NCBI GenBank assembly: GCA_046350095.1
Contig: JAXMBA010000010.1
Coordinates: forward strand, 207,898-271,897
DNA length: 64,000 nt
DNA from: Urbifossiella sp046350095
GTDB lineage: Bacteria > Planctomycetota > Planctomycetia > Gemmatales > Gemmataceae
Direction: 5' to 3'
Below the pieces are notes generated by a model that saw only the letters and a list, made by a program, of their open reading frames with translations, made no database searches and was not told the DNA's origin. A program made the translations under genes and the position numbers. Each line of letters starts with the position of its first letter. The stretch's first letter is position 1. Positions 1-8,808 of the stretch are shown here, one piece after another.

Positions 1-679
1 TCACGTCCACCATCCGCTCGGTGTGGGCCTGCTTCAGCGCCAGCGGCGAGTCGAGCGCCACGAGCTTGCCGCGGCACACGATGCCGACGCGGTCGCAGAT
101 GCGCTCCACCTCGTCCATGTCGTGCGTGGTCAGCACGATCGTGGCGCCGTGCTTCACCCGCTCGCGCAGGATGCGATGCACCACCTCGGCCGAATGGATG
201 TCGAGGTTCGCCGTCGGCTCGTCGAGGTAGAGTACCTGCGGCTCGTGGAGCAGCGCCCGCGCGAGCAGCAACTTCTTCCGCATGCCGAGCGAATAGCCGC
301 GGACCGGCAGGTCGGCGACTTCGCCGAGCTCGACCATCTCCAGGCACTCGATCGCACGTCGGCGCGGGACGCCGTAGAGCCGGCCGAAGAATTCGAGGTT
401 GCGGCGGCCGGTGAATTCCTCGAAGTGGTTCTCGCGGTCGGGCACGTAGCCGAAGATCGGCTTCACCTTCGCCCACTCGCGGACCACGTCGAACCCGCCG
501 ACGCTGACGCTGCCGCCGGACGGCCGGCGCTGGCCGATGAGGACGCGGATGGTGGTGGACTTGCCGGCGCCGTTCGGGCCGAGGAGGCCGAAGAGCTCGC
601 CGCGGCGGATGTCGAGGTCCAGGCCGTCCACGGCCGCGAACGTGCCGTAGAGCACGCGCAACCCGGACAGTCGGATCAT
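1..679 (-). CDS. ABC transporter ATP-binding protein (3' end outside window)
   Basis: This is the nucleotide-binding subunit of an ABC exporter; it hydrolyses ATP on the cytoplasmic face to drive a separate permease. The minus-strand reading frame starts at ATG 679-677 (MIRLSGL) and stays open to the window edge, giving about 226 residues. Visible motifs in order are Walker A GPNGAGKST near residue 35, the signature-like YSLGMRKKL, Walker B LYLDEPTANLD, and the H-loop TTHDMDEV. The order and the short N-terminus fit the ABC-2/CcmA-type subfamily (drug, Na+ or gliding exporters). The permease would lie beyond base 1. The substrate cannot be told from this subunit. Confidence 0.9.
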   Translation of the reverse strand, partial: MIRLSGLRVLYGTFAAVDGLDLDIRRGELFGLLGPNGAGKSTTIRVLIGQRRPSGGSVSVGGFDVVREWAKVKPIFGYVPDRENHFEEFTGRRNLEFFGRLYGVPRRRAIECLEMVELGEVADLPVRGYSLGMRKKLLLARALLHEPQVLYLDEPTANLDIHSAEVVHRILRERVKHGATIVLTTHDMDEVERICDRVGIVCRGKLVALDSPLALKQAHTERMVDV

Positions 680-800
680 GGCGTCTGGGGGCATCACCGC
701 GAAGGATAGGACACGAACGGGCGATCGGCCGGCGTCAGGCGGCTGGTCGTTGGTGCGGGTGCCTGCCACCCGGACCAGCCGGCTCACGCCGACCGTTCGC

Positions 801-1700
801 CTACTTCGCAACCGTCAGCAACCCGCGGGACCGCATCCAGTCCGCGAGCCGGTCCGGCCACGTCGCCACAGACGGCTCGCCGCCGGTCCACTTCGGGTCG
901 CGGCCGAGCCCGACGCCGTGGCGGCCCTTCTCGTAGATGTGGAGCTCGCACGGCACCCCGGCGGCCTTGCACGCCAGGTAGAACCGCACCGGGTTCTCCG
1001 CCAAAACGGACTTGTCCTCGCTCGTGTGGAAGATGAACGTCGGTGGCGTGTTCTTCGTCACCTGCCGGTCGTTGCTCATGTACTCGACCAGCTTCGCGTC
1101 CGGGTTCGACCCCAACAGGTTGTTGCGACTCCCGCCGTGAGTCACGCCGGTCTCCATCGAGATCACCGGGTAGGCGAGGATGGCGAAGTCGGGCCGGCAA
1201 CTCACGCCGTCGACGGAGTCGCCCTTCTTCCCCGTGTCGAAGTGCGTCGCCGCGGAGCTCGCCAGGTGTCCGCCGGCGGAGAACCCCCAGATGCCGACAC
1301 GGCCAGGGTTTACTTCGTAATCCGCGGCCTTCGATCGCACCAGCCGGATGGCCCGCTGCGCGTCCTCCAGCGGGGCCGGGTGGAGCGGGCCGGGCCGGTC
1401 TTTCGTCACAATTCGGTACTTCAGCACGAACGCCGTCACGCCGAGCGTGTTCATGAACTCCGCCGCCTGCTTCCCCTCGTGGTCATCGGCGAGGAAGCCG
1501 TACCCACCGCCGGGGCAAATCACGACGGCGGTGCCGTTCGCCTTCCCTGCCGCGGGGCGGAACACGGTGACGTGTGGTTTGTCGGCCAGACTGTCGCCAA
1601 CGGCGTGCGGCGCCTTCCCTTCCCAGAGTGGCAGAATCGGGGGATTCGTCTGGGGTTGGGCCGGCATCAGCGTGGCGAGTAGGAGAGGTGCGGACAGCAT
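801..1700 (-). CDS. Secreted alpha/beta hydrolase (BD-FAE / acetyl-xylan-esterase-like)
   Basis: The 299-residue protein has a short hydrophobic N-terminus ending in a QPQ-like region, consistent with export. It carries an oxyanion-type PGGGYG near residue 63, the nucleophile motif GFSAGG with Ser141, a late Asp in HTSEDKS and a C-terminal His in KGRHGVGLG. This is the arrangement of the esterase/lipase family with carbohydrate esterase-like members, which in planctomycetes often remove acetyl or feruloyl groups from polysaccharides. The gene stands alone: the ABC gene lies 121 bases away on the same strand and the DUF1501 gene is divergent. Substrate is inferred only from family. The neighbouring sulfatases make a polysaccharide substrate plausible. 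Confidence 0.85.
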   Translation of the reverse strand: MLSAPLLLATLMPAQPQTNPPILPLWEGKAPHAVGDSLADKPHVTVFRPAAGKANGTAVVICPGGGYGFLADDHEGKQAAEFMNTLGVTAFVLKYRIVTKDRPGPLHPAPLEDAQRAIRLVRSKAADYEVNPGRVGIWGFSAGGHLASSAATHFDTGKKGDSVDGVSCRPDFAILAYPVISMETGVTHGGSRNNLLGSNPDAKLVEYMSNDRQVTKNTPPTFIFHTSEDKSVLAENPVRFYLACKAAGVPCELHIYEKGRHGVGLGRDPKWTGGEPSVATWPDRLADWMRSRGLLTVAK

Positions 1701-1866
1701 GACGGTCTCCAGAGTGGTGGGGCGCCGGGCGACATCCTAACCGACTCCCCGCTGCGTCGTCTCCATTTTTCGATTGACAACCGTCAGACGGGACGTGATG
1801 CTTCCCTATGACGGATTAGATCCGTCCCCCGCCTCCGCCCCCCGTCCCGGCCTCGGACCCGTTCCC

Positions 1867-3189
1867 ATGCTGAACCTCCGCACCGGCACAACTGCCGACT
1901 GCACCGGTCTGTCGCGCCGCTCGTTCCTCCAGGTCGGCGGCCTCGCCGCGTTCGGCCTCAGCCTGCCGACGTTTCTCCGCGCCGCATCACAGGCACCGGC
2001 GGGCGGCCGTGCCAAGAAGTGCATCCTCCTGTGGATGCAGGGCGGCCCCAGCCACCACGACAGCTTCGACCCCAAGCCGGAAGCGCCGGCCGAGGTCCGC
2101 GGCGAGTTCGGAACCGTCCCGACCACGCTCCCCGGCGTTCGCTTTGCCGACCCGCTGCCGATGCTGGCCCGGCAGACCGACCGCCTCGCCGTCATCCGCG
2201 GCCACGACCCGCAGAACGGCTCCCACGGCGTCGCCGACCACCTGATGATGAGCGGCCACAAGTTCAACCCGTCGCTGCCGTTCCCGACGTTCGGCTCGGT
2301 GGTGGCGAAGGAGCGCGGCTACGTCAACGGGATGCTGCCGTTCGTGCAACTCGGCCGCGCCGTGGACCGTCGCTTCAACGGCGGCATCGCCGGCTTTCTC
2401 GGCGACGAGTTCAACCCGTTCGAGGTCCACGAAGACCCCAGCACCGCGGTTTTCCGTGTCCGCGACCTGAGTGTCGGCACCGACGCCGAGCGCGCCCGCC
2501 TCGACCGCCGCTACGGAATGCTGGCCGAACTGGAGAATTACCAGCGGGCCGCGGAGAACGACCCCGGCGTGGTTCGGGCGCGCGACGAGTTCTACGAGCG
2601 CGCCCACGGCCTCATCACGAGCCCGGCGGCGAAGCGAGCCTTTGCGGTGAACGAGGAGCCGGAGCGAGTCCGCGAACGGTACGGCAAGAACATGTTCGGC
2701 CAGCAATGTCTTCTGGCCCGCCGCCTGGTCGAGGCCGGGGTGCAGTTCGTTACCGTGACCGACGGCGGTTGGGACACGCACACCAACAACTTCCGCAGCC
2801 TCAAGGACCGACTGCTGCCGCGCGTCGATCGCGGGCTGTCGGCGCTGCTCGACGATCTGGCCGCCCGAGGGCAGCTGGACGACACGCTGGTGGTGTGGTT
2901 CGGCGACTTCGGCCGCACCCCGAAGGTGAACCCGACCGCCGGCCGCGACCACTGGAGCACCGCCGGCTGTGCCCTGATGGCCGGCGGGGGCCTGCGGGTC
3001 GGACAGGTGGTGGGCCGCACGAACGCCCTCGGCGAGTACGTCACGGACAACCCGGTCCGCCCGAGTGACATCGCGGCGACGATCTACACGACGCTGGGCG
3101 TAAACCTGCACACGTGGTACCGCGCGCAGGACGGCCGTCCGATCGAGCTCTGTCCGGACGGCAAGCCTGTCAGGGATTTGGTTAGCTGA
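1867..3189 (+). CDS. DUF1501 domain-containing protein, Tat-exported
   Basis: The 440-residue protein belongs to DUF1501, an alkaline-phosphatase-superfamily-like group greatly expanded in Planctomycetes and of unproven activity. The ATG at 1867 gives MLNLRTG followed by a twin-arginine signal (SRRSFLQVGG plus a hydrophobic stretch ending in FLRA), the usual family N-terminus. In-frame upstream starts at 1774 and 1798 would place about 30 proline-rich residues before the Tat motif, so they are less likely. Recognisable blocks are LWMQGGPSHHDSFDPKP near the start, VTVTDGGWDTHTNN in the middle and VVWFGDFGRTPKVN then GRDHW near the end. A DUF1549/DUF1553 partner is often adjacent in this phylum but is absent here. 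Function is unknown. Confidence 0.9.
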   Translation: MLNLRTGTTADCTGLSRRSFLQVGGLAAFGLSLPTFLRAASQAPAGGRAKKCILLWMQGGPSHHDSFDPKPEAPAEVRGEFGTVPTTLPGVRFADPLPMLARQTDRLAVIRGHDPQNGSHGVADHLMMSGHKFNPSLPFPTFGSVVAKERGYVNGMLPFVQLGRAVDRRFNGGIAGFLGDEFNPFEVHEDPSTAVFRVRDLSVGTDAERARLDRRYGMLAELENYQRAAENDPGVVRARDEFYERAHGLITSPAAKRAFAVNEEPERVRERYGKNMFGQQCLLARRLVEAGVQFVTVTDGGWDTHTNNFRSLKDRLLPRVDRGLSALLDDLAARGQLDDTLVVWFGDFGRTPKVNPTAGRDHWSTAGCALMAGGGLRVGQVVGRTNALGEYVTDNPVRPSDIAATIYTTLGVNLHTWYRAQDGRPIELCPDGKPVRDLVS

Positions 3190-3320
3190 CAGCGCGAATT
3201 GCACCTAATGACCGCTGGCAAGTTTCGAACCGACCAACTAGCATATCGGTCGGTCCAACTCTCTTTTTGGAATTGTGCCGGCTCGTCGGCACCGCCCCTC
3301 TTCTCCCACGAGGCACTCCG

Positions 3321-5117
3321 ATGGCCCGCCGCGCGCTTCTCTGCGGGATCAACAACTACAAGTCGGTCCGCGACCTCCGGGGCTGCGTCCGGGACGTCGA
3401 AAACTTCCGCAGCCTGCTCACCGCACAGTACGGCTTCGCGTCGGAGGACGTGCACATCCTCACCGACCGGGACGTGGTCAAGTCGAAGCTAAAGGCCGCC
3501 TGGAAGTGGCTGTTGAAAGGGGCCGGGCCGGGCGACACCCTCGTCTTCCACTTCTCCGGCCACGGGTCCTACGTGCCCGACCGGAACGGCGACGAGGACG
3601 ACGGCCGGGACGAAATCCTCTGCCTCTACGACATGGACTTCAACTCCGACAAGACCTACCTGCTCGACGACGAACTCGGCGCCTGGATCGACGAGACGCC
3701 GGAGGGGGCGAACCTGATCGTCGTCACCGACTGCTGCCACTCCGGGTCGAACACGCGCATGGTCACGGACGCGGTGGGCGGCCGGGTCGTGCGGTTCGTC
3801 CTCGACGAGGACGCGACGTTCCGCGTGGCCCGGGCCACCGGCGCCTCGCCGAAGGACGTGGAGGTGCTGGCCCGCTTCCTCCCCCCGCCGGCGTGGGTGC
3901 CCGCGCTGGACGCGGCGCCCCGGCCGGCTTCCCGGGCGGCCAGCCCCCGGCCGAATCACCACCTCCATCTCGCCGCCTGCCAGGATTCGGAGACGGCGTC
4001 GGACGCACCGATCGACGGCCAGTACGCCGGGGCCTTCACCCACCACCTGTGCCGGCTCCTCCGCGGCGAGCCGGGGCTCGGCTCGGCCGAGCTGGAACCC
4101 AAGCTGGTGACGGCCCTGACCGAGTTCGCGCAGCGACCCCGGGTGAACGGCAGCCCTCGGCCGGGGCCGCTGTTCGGAGGCGCGGCCCGACCGGCCGGGC
4201 CGGTGGCGGCCGCCACCGGCCTGACCGAAGCGACCGGCCGCGCGCTGCTGACCGCGATCACCGACCTCACTGCGGCCCTCCGACAGCCGGTCTCGCGGAC
4301 CCGCTCGGCCGGCAAGCGGATGTTGGTCTACGTCCACGGGATCGACGAGCATCCCGGCGACTTCTCCGGCCCGTGGTGGGAGGCACTCCGGCCGCACGTC
4401 GGCACGACGTTCGGGGACGGCAACCTCAACGACACCCGATTCGGCGTCCACTGGAGCGACATCGTTAACCCGCGTGCGCTCGCCGGCGTCCGGCCAGTGG
4501 CCGCGGACGAGGAGGTCGTCCGGACGATGATCGCCCGGGAAATCGAGGAGCGTGTCGCGGCCGAGGCCGGGCCGCGGCGGGGGGCCGCGCCGGCGCCGCC
4601 GGACACCCGCGGCGCTGCCCCCCAACTCGACGACTTCGTCCGCTACATGTTTCAGTCGTCGATCCGCGCCCGCGTTCTCGACCGGTTCACGGCGGTCGTC
4701 CGGCCGCTGCTCGCGGACGGCGACACGCTCGACATCGTGTCCCACAGCTGGGGGACCGTGGTCGCGTTCGAGGGTCTCGTTCAACTGGAATCGGAGGGGC
4801 TTCCGGGCCGGGTTGCAAACCTGTTCACGGCCGGGGCGGCGCTGTCGATCGGGGCCGTCCGGTGGAAGCTCGGGCTCGGGGGACGCCGGCCCGCCCAAGT
4901 CGGGCGGTGGGTGAACGTGGACGCGAAGGGCGACAGCGTCGGCGGCGCCCTCGCTGGGAACTACCCCGTGGATTTCGACTACACCGACGTCGAACCCACG
5001 GGGTGCACGCGGGGCTGGTTCGGGTACAACCTGAGTTGTGCCCACGGGTCGTACTTCAACCCGGACAACCTGACGGTCAACCGCGACATCTTCGCCCGGC
5101 ACATCGCCCAGGGTTGA
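3321..5117 (+). CDS. Caspase-family (C14/metacaspase) peptidase fused to an alpha/beta-hydrolase domain
   Basis: The protein has 598 residues. The N-terminal half is a caspase p20-like domain: ALLCGINNYK at the start, catalytic His81 in HFSGHGS, and catalytic Cys139 in the DCCHSG motif typical of metacaspases. The C-terminal third, from about residue 335, opens with VYVHGIDEHPGDF and contains VSHSWGTVVAFEG with a candidate nucleophile Ser476. That looks like a lipase/PGAP1-type alpha/beta hydrolase. I chose ATG 3321 because the translation then begins directly with the first caspase strand; an upstream in-frame start at 3267 adds 18 unlikely residues. No signal peptide is seen, so a cytoplasmic location is inferred. 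A strong terminator follows the stop. Caspase specificity (Arg/Lys or Asp) is not determinable. Confidence 0.87.
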   Translation: MARRALLCGINNYKSVRDLRGCVRDVENFRSLLTAQYGFASEDVHILTDRDVVKSKLKAAWKWLLKGAGPGDTLVFHFSGHGSYVPDRNGDEDDGRDEILCLYDMDFNSDKTYLLDDELGAWIDETPEGANLIVVTDCCHSGSNTRMVTDAVGGRVVRFVLDEDATFRVARATGASPKDVEVLARFLPPPAWVPALDAAPRPASRAASPRPNHHLHLAACQDSETASDAPIDGQYAGAFTHHLCRLLRGEPGLGSAELEPKLVTALTEFAQRPRVNGSPRPGPLFGGAARPAGPVAAATGLTEATGRALLTAITDLTAALRQPVSRTRSAGKRMLVYVHGIDEHPGDFSGPWWEALRPHVGTTFGDGNLNDTRFGVHWSDIVNPRALAGVRPVAADEEVVRTMIAREIEERVAAEAGPRRGAAPAPPDTRGAAPQLDDFVRYMFQSSIRARVLDRFTAVVRPLLADGDTLDIVSHSWGTVVAFEGLVQLESEGLPGRVANLFTAGAALSIGAVRWKLGLGGRRPAQVGRWVNVDAKGDSVGGALAGNYPVDFDYTDVEPTGCTRGWFGYNLSCAHGSYFNPDNLTVNRDIFARHIAQG

Positions 5118-5129
5118 CGCACGAGCGAC

Positions 5130-5162
5130 GCCCGGAGCGGACGGTTCCGGGCCTCGGTTTTT
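5130..5162 (+). terminator. Intrinsic terminator after the caspase gene
   Basis: A 7-bp GC stem (GCCCGGA at 5130-5136 with TCCGGGC at 5146-5152) is followed by a T-rich tail with five consecutive T at 5158-5162. It lies 12 bases after the caspase stop and abuts the stop codon of the convergent gene at 5161. Confidence 0.75.
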
Positions 5163-6315
5163 AGGCTTCGCGCTTCGCCCGCGTCTCGGCGTAGCCGGCT
5201 TCCAGGCCCGACATCAGCGCCGGCAGCTTGTCCATCAGCCGCTTCAGCGGCCGCGGCTCGACGCGGCTCAGGGTGTACGCCGTCAGCAGCGGCAGCGCGA
5301 TCGTCGAATCGACGTAGCACGTCACCGAGTCCGGCAACTTGTCCGGGTCCACCTTACCCCACGTCATCGCCTCGCTCGGCGTCGCGCCGCTGAGGCCGCC
5401 GGTGTCCGGGCGGGCGTCGGTGAACTGGAGGAAGTAGTCGTGCCCGGCCTCGGCGAGGCCCAGCACCTCCTGAATCTGCGGCTCCGTTTGCAGCATGAAG
5501 TTCTTCGGGCTGCCGCCCCCGAGAATCAGCACGGAACTGGTCCCGCCGCTCACCTTCGCGTCCCAAACGAGCGCGGCGGACTGGTTCACGTCTCGGAGCG
5601 GGTCGATCCTCAGGGCCGAGCCCTCCAAGGACAGCGCGGCCAGGTTCATGCCGATCGAGCTGTCGCCGGGCGAGCTGGTGAATGCCGGCACGCCGGCCCG
5701 GTAGCACGCGGCGAGCAGGCTCTTGCCGCGGCGACCGGTCTGGTCCTCGCGCTCGGCCAGGTACTTGCCGACGAGGTTGTGGAACTCGGCCGTGCCGAAC
5801 GTGTACTGGAAGGCGTCGCCGCGGCAGAGCTGGCGGAAGAAGGCGTCGGTCCCGAGGAGGTTCTCGTAGTCGAAGATGATGTCATAAATGCGAATGACCT
5901 GGTTCTCGCGCAGCTCGTGGTCCGGTAGGTTCGGGCCGGCCTGGAACAGGTCCATGCCGAGGGCGTAGTGCGTGTCGTGGTACAGGTTCGCCCCGGTGCT
6001 CACGATCCAGTCGATGTACCCGGCTTCGACGAGCGGCACGAGGCAGCTCATGCCGAGCCCCGCCGGCGTAAGCGCCCCGCTGAGGGCGAGGCCGACGGTG
6101 CCGTTCTCAGCCAGCATTTTGCGGGCGAACAGCTGGCAGCCCTCGCGAAGGCGGCCGCCGTTGTACGACAGGAACGCCGCGTCGATGAGGTCGGCTGCGC
6201 CGGCGCCGGCGGCGACGGCGGGGGGGTCGATCTTCTGCCGGCTGATCTTGTGGAGAAACTGCTTGTTGGCGTCGGTGCCGGCGTGGCGGTCGTACTGCGG
6301 CTTGTGCGGGTGCAT
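5161..6315 (-). CDS. Deoxyhypusine synthase family protein
   Basis: The 384-residue protein matches the deoxyhypusine synthase fold family. These NAD-dependent enzymes transfer the aminobutyl group of spermidine to a lysine (eIF5A) or, in bacterial relatives, to a polyamine. Recognisable blocks include LALSGALTPAGLG near residue 77, STGANLYHDTHY near 106, SSPGDSSIGMN near 215 and LGGGSPKN with Lys271, the position of the catalytic lysine that forms the imine intermediate. Bacteria lack canonical eIF5A, so homologues are thought to make homospermidine or related polyamines; that role is inferred here. The ATG start 6315 begins MHPHKPQYDR. The neighbours (caspase gene convergent, MobA-like gene upstream on the same strand 52 bases away) do not show a pathway. 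Confidence 0.88.
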   Translation of the reverse strand: MHPHKPQYDRHAGTDANKQFLHKISRQKIDPPAVAAGAGAADLIDAAFLSYNGGRLREGCQLFARKMLAENGTVGLALSGALTPAGLGMSCLVPLVEAGYIDWIVSTGANLYHDTHYALGMDLFQAGPNLPDHELRENQVIRIYDIIFDYENLLGTDAFFRQLCRGDAFQYTFGTAEFHNLVGKYLAEREDQTGRRGKSLLAACYRAGVPAFTSSPGDSSIGMNLAALSLEGSALRIDPLRDVNQSAALVWDAKVSGGTSSVLILGGGSPKNFMLQTEPQIQEVLGLAEAGHDYFLQFTDARPDTGGLSGATPSEAMTWGKVDPDKLPDSVTCYVDSTIALPLLTAYTLSRVEPRPLKRLMDKLPALMSGLEAGYAETRAKREA

Positions 6316-6367
6316 CGCGGCTCGGCGTCAGGGGATCGGACGCGGGGATTGTAGCAGCCGCCCGGGC

Positions 6368-6979
6368 TCACGGCGGGCCGAGTTCGGTTAGAACCCGGGC
6401 GTACTCGTCGGGCGTGTTCACGTTGAGCAGTGACAGTAGCTGCGGGTCGATGTCCGTGAACTCGGACGGTGCGACGAGGCGACAGGCGAAGCGATCGAGG
6501 AGTGCGCCCAACCGCAACTGCCCGGCCGCGAGCAGCGCTCCCACCTCCGCCAGCACGCCGAGAGAATAAGCGCCCGGGAGTGGCCGCGGGATGTCGTCCA
6601 CGACCGTCACGCACGCCGAAGCGTTGGCTCGAAGCTCGACCAGCCTTCGGAGAACCGCGGGTGTCAAGAGCGGGCAGTCACACCCAGTCACGACCGCGTC
6701 GCCCGCCCGGCCGACGAGCGCGGCGAGTCCCGCAGCGAGCCCCTGAAGCGGTCCGTTCCCGTCGGCCTCGTCACGGACGACGTCCACGCGGTCGGGCAGT
6801 GGCGGGAGTTCCTGGCCGACCGCAGCCACCACGACGACCGGCTCGGCGACCGCCGCGACACTCCGCAGCACGCGTACGATCATCGGCTCGCCGCCGATCG
6901 ACAGCCACGCCTTCGGCCGGCCCATCCGCGACGACCGGCCGCCGCACAGGACGATTCCGCCGGTCCGCGTTCGCATCAT
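6368..6979 (-). CDS. mobA: MobA-like molybdenum cofactor guanylyltransferase
   Basis: The protein of about 203 residues has the nucleotidyltransferase signature LCGGRSSRMGRPKA at the N-terminus, GCDCPLL around the metal-binding Asp, and NVNTPDEY near the C-terminus. Together these mark the MobA family, which transfers GMP from GTP to molybdopterin to make the bis-MGD cofactor in the cytoplasm. Two adjacent ATG codons (6979 and 6976) are good starts; a further in-frame codon at 7006 would add nine residues with no family counterpart. No molybdoenzyme or other moa/moe gene lies in the window. A related NTP-transferase such as MocA is the main alternative. Confidence 0.8.
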   Translation of the reverse strand: MMRTRTGGIVLCGGRSSRMGRPKAWLSIGGEPMIVRVLRSVAAVAEPVVVVAAVGQELPPLPDRVDVVRDEADGNGPLQGLAAGLAALVGRAGDAVVTGCDCPLLTPAVLRRLVELRANASACVTVVDDIPRPLPGAYSLGVLAEVGALLAAGQLRLGALLDRFACRLVAPSEFTDIDPQLLSLLNVNTPDEYARVLTELGPP

Positions 6980-7035
6980 CTCCGACCCTCGGGTACGCTG
7001 GGGCATCCTACCAGCGACAGCGCCCGGAGTCGCCC

Positions 7036-8217
7036 GTGGCCGGTCCGTATCGCGTCGCCATTGTCGGGGCCGGGGTCGCCGGCGCGGCCACCGCCTACTT
7101 GCTGGCCCGCGACGGCCATCGCGTCACGCTCCTCGAACAGGCGCCCGACCCCGGGCCGATCGGCGCGGGGATTCTCCTCCAGTGTTCCGGCCAGGAAGTG
7201 TTGCGGCGCGTTGGCGTACTCGACGAGGTGCTGTCGCACGCGGCCGAGCTCGAAGAACTGCACGCCCGCCACCTCACGGGCCGCACGCTGATCCGCACCC
7301 GCTACCCCGAGCTGGAGCCGGCCTGCCGGGCCTACGGCGTTCACCGCGGCGTCCTGTTTCAGACCGTCTTCCGCCTCCTCGCGACGCAACCCATTGACGT
7401 GCGTGTCGGGTGCGAAGTCGTCGGCCGGCAGCGTTCGGCAGACGGCGAGTACGTTCAAGACCGATGCGGCGAGCACCACGGGCCGTTCGATATCGTCGTC
7501 CTCGCCGACGGATCGCGTTCCCGGCTGCGGCACGCGTTCGGCTTCCGCGCCCGCGTCCACCGCTACTCTCACGGCACACTGTGGGTCACCGGCCCGTCCG
7601 CGGCGGTTCGCGGCCGGCTTCTCCAGGTCGTCCGCGGCTGTCGTCAGTTGCTCGGGCTGCTGCCGCTCGGCGACGGACTGTGTTCGCTCTACTGGGGGCT
7701 GCCGGTCCGCGACTTCGAGCGGGTGAAGGCGGGGAAGTTGCAGCCGCTGAAGGACGAGATTCGCGCCTTCGCCCCGGAGGCCGCCGAGTTGCTCGAATTC
7801 GTCCACGACATGGAACAACTGATCTTCACCGGCTACCAGCACGTGTGGGTGCGCCGCCGGCACGACGACCGCGTCATCCTGATCGGCGACGCCGCACACG
7901 CGATGAGTCCGCACCTCGGCCAGGGGATCAACCTCGCCCTTGTGGACGCCTGGCGGCTCGCGGCCTCGCTGCGGGAAGCGCCTACACCCGCGGCTGCCTT
8001 TCGGGCGTTTTCGCTCTTGCAGCGCGAGTACCTCCGGTACTACAGCGTTGTGACGTACCTGCTGTCACCGTTCTTTCAGTCCGACTGGCCGGTGCTCGGG
8101 TGGGGCCGCGATGTCGTGTTACCACACATGCCGCTCGTGCCGTGGGTGAAGCGGCAGATGCTGTTAACGGTAACTGGCCAGAAGGGCGGCTTCTTCCGCG
8201 GCCGAATGACCGTCTAG
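7036..8217 (+). CDS. FAD-dependent monooxygenase / oxidoreductase
   Basis: The 393-residue flavoprotein begins at GTG 7036, immediately before the Rossmann dinucleotide-binding motif GAGVAGAATAYLLARDG and an acidic LLEQ strand end. The second FAD motif, LIGDAAHAMSPHLGQG, appears near residue 285. This is the PHBH/UbiH-type aromatic hydroxylase fold, in which NAD(P)H-reduced FAD activates oxygen to hydroxylate an aromatic or polyketide-like substrate. The frame is open far upstream to 6469 but that stretch overlaps the divergent MobA-like gene and encodes low-complexity Arg/Pro sequence, so it is rejected. The C-terminal region (SPFFQSDWP onward) is hydrophobic and may contact membrane. Substrate unknown. 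The next gene starts 33 bases downstream. Confidence 0.83.
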   Translation: MAGPYRVAIVGAGVAGAATAYLLARDGHRVTLLEQAPDPGPIGAGILLQCSGQEVLRRVGVLDEVLSHAAELEELHARHLTGRTLIRTRYPELEPACRAYGVHRGVLFQTVFRLLATQPIDVRVGCEVVGRQRSADGEYVQDRCGEHHGPFDIVVLADGSRSRLRHAFGFRARVHRYSHGTLWVTGPSAAVRGRLLQVVRGCRQLLGLLPLGDGLCSLYWGLPVRDFERVKAGKLQPLKDEIRAFAPEAAELLEFVHDMEQLIFTGYQHVWVRRRHDDRVILIGDAAHAMSPHLGQGINLALVDAWRLAASLREAPTPAAAFRAFSLLQREYLRYYSVVTYLLSPFFQSDWPVLGWGRDVVLPHMPLVPWVKRQMLLTVTGQKGGFFRGRMTV

Positions 8218-8250
8218 AATCACCGGACCGACTCGCACCGGAGACGACCC

Positions 8251-8805
8251 GTGCCACAAATCCTGCTCGTGATCGGCGATGCCGCCGAGGTGCTCGACAC
8301 CTTCTACCCGTTGCACCGGCTCCAGGAGGAGGGCTACACGGTCCACGTCGCCGGGCCGGAGAAGCGACTCTACCACCTCGTGCTGCACGAGCGGCCGCCG
8401 GGTTGGGACATCACCGAGGAACGGCCCGGCTACCACCTCGCCGCCGACGTTGCCTTCCGCGAGGTGAACCCGTCCGATTACGCGGGTTTGGTGATCAGCG
8501 GCGGCCGCGCCCCGGAGTACCTCCGTTATGACGCCGACCTGCTGCGGCTGACGCGGGCGTTCTTCGCGGCGAACAAGCCGGTGGCGAGCGTGTGCCACGG
8601 CATCGAGATCGTGGCCGCGGCAGACGTGATCCGCGGCCGGGACGTGACGACGGTGGCGAAGTGCAAATTGGACGCGGAGTTCTCGGGGGGAATGTACGTC
8701 GACCGCGAGGTGGTGGTCAGCGGCAACCTCGTCACCGCCCGCACGTGGCACGACAACCCGGCGTGGATGCGGGCGTTTGTCAGGCTGCTGAAAGAGTCGC
8801 GGTAA
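8251..8805 (+). CDS. DJ-1/PfpI family protein
   Basis: The 184-residue protein begins at GTG 8251. It carries the nucleophile elbow of the class I glutamine-amidotransferase-like fold, SVCHGIEIVAAAD, with the reactive Cys followed by His, and GLVISGGRAPEYLR before it. These are marks of the DJ-1/PfpI group, which includes glyoxalase/deglycase-like, chaperone-like and proteolytic members. An acidic residue early in the protein (IGDAAEVLD) is where the family's activating Glu is expected. It lies 33 bases after the flavoprotein on the same strand, so co-transcription is likely. The exact activity cannot be assigned. Confidence 0.85.
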   Translation: MPQILLVIGDAAEVLDTFYPLHRLQEEGYTVHVAGPEKRLYHLVLHERPPGWDITEERPGYHLAADVAFREVNPSDYAGLVISGGRAPEYLRYDADLLRLTRAFFAANKPVASVCHGIEIVAAADVIRGRDVTTVAKCKLDAEFSGGMYVDREVVVSGNLVTARTWHDNPAWMRAFVRLLKESR

Positions 8806-8808
8806 CGG

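Noticed and set aside
6469..7035. Long N-terminal extension of the FAD oxidoreductase
   Set aside because: It encodes Arg/Pro-rich low-complexity sequence and overlaps the well-supported MobA-like gene on the other strand; GTG 7036 immediately precedes the Rossmann motif.
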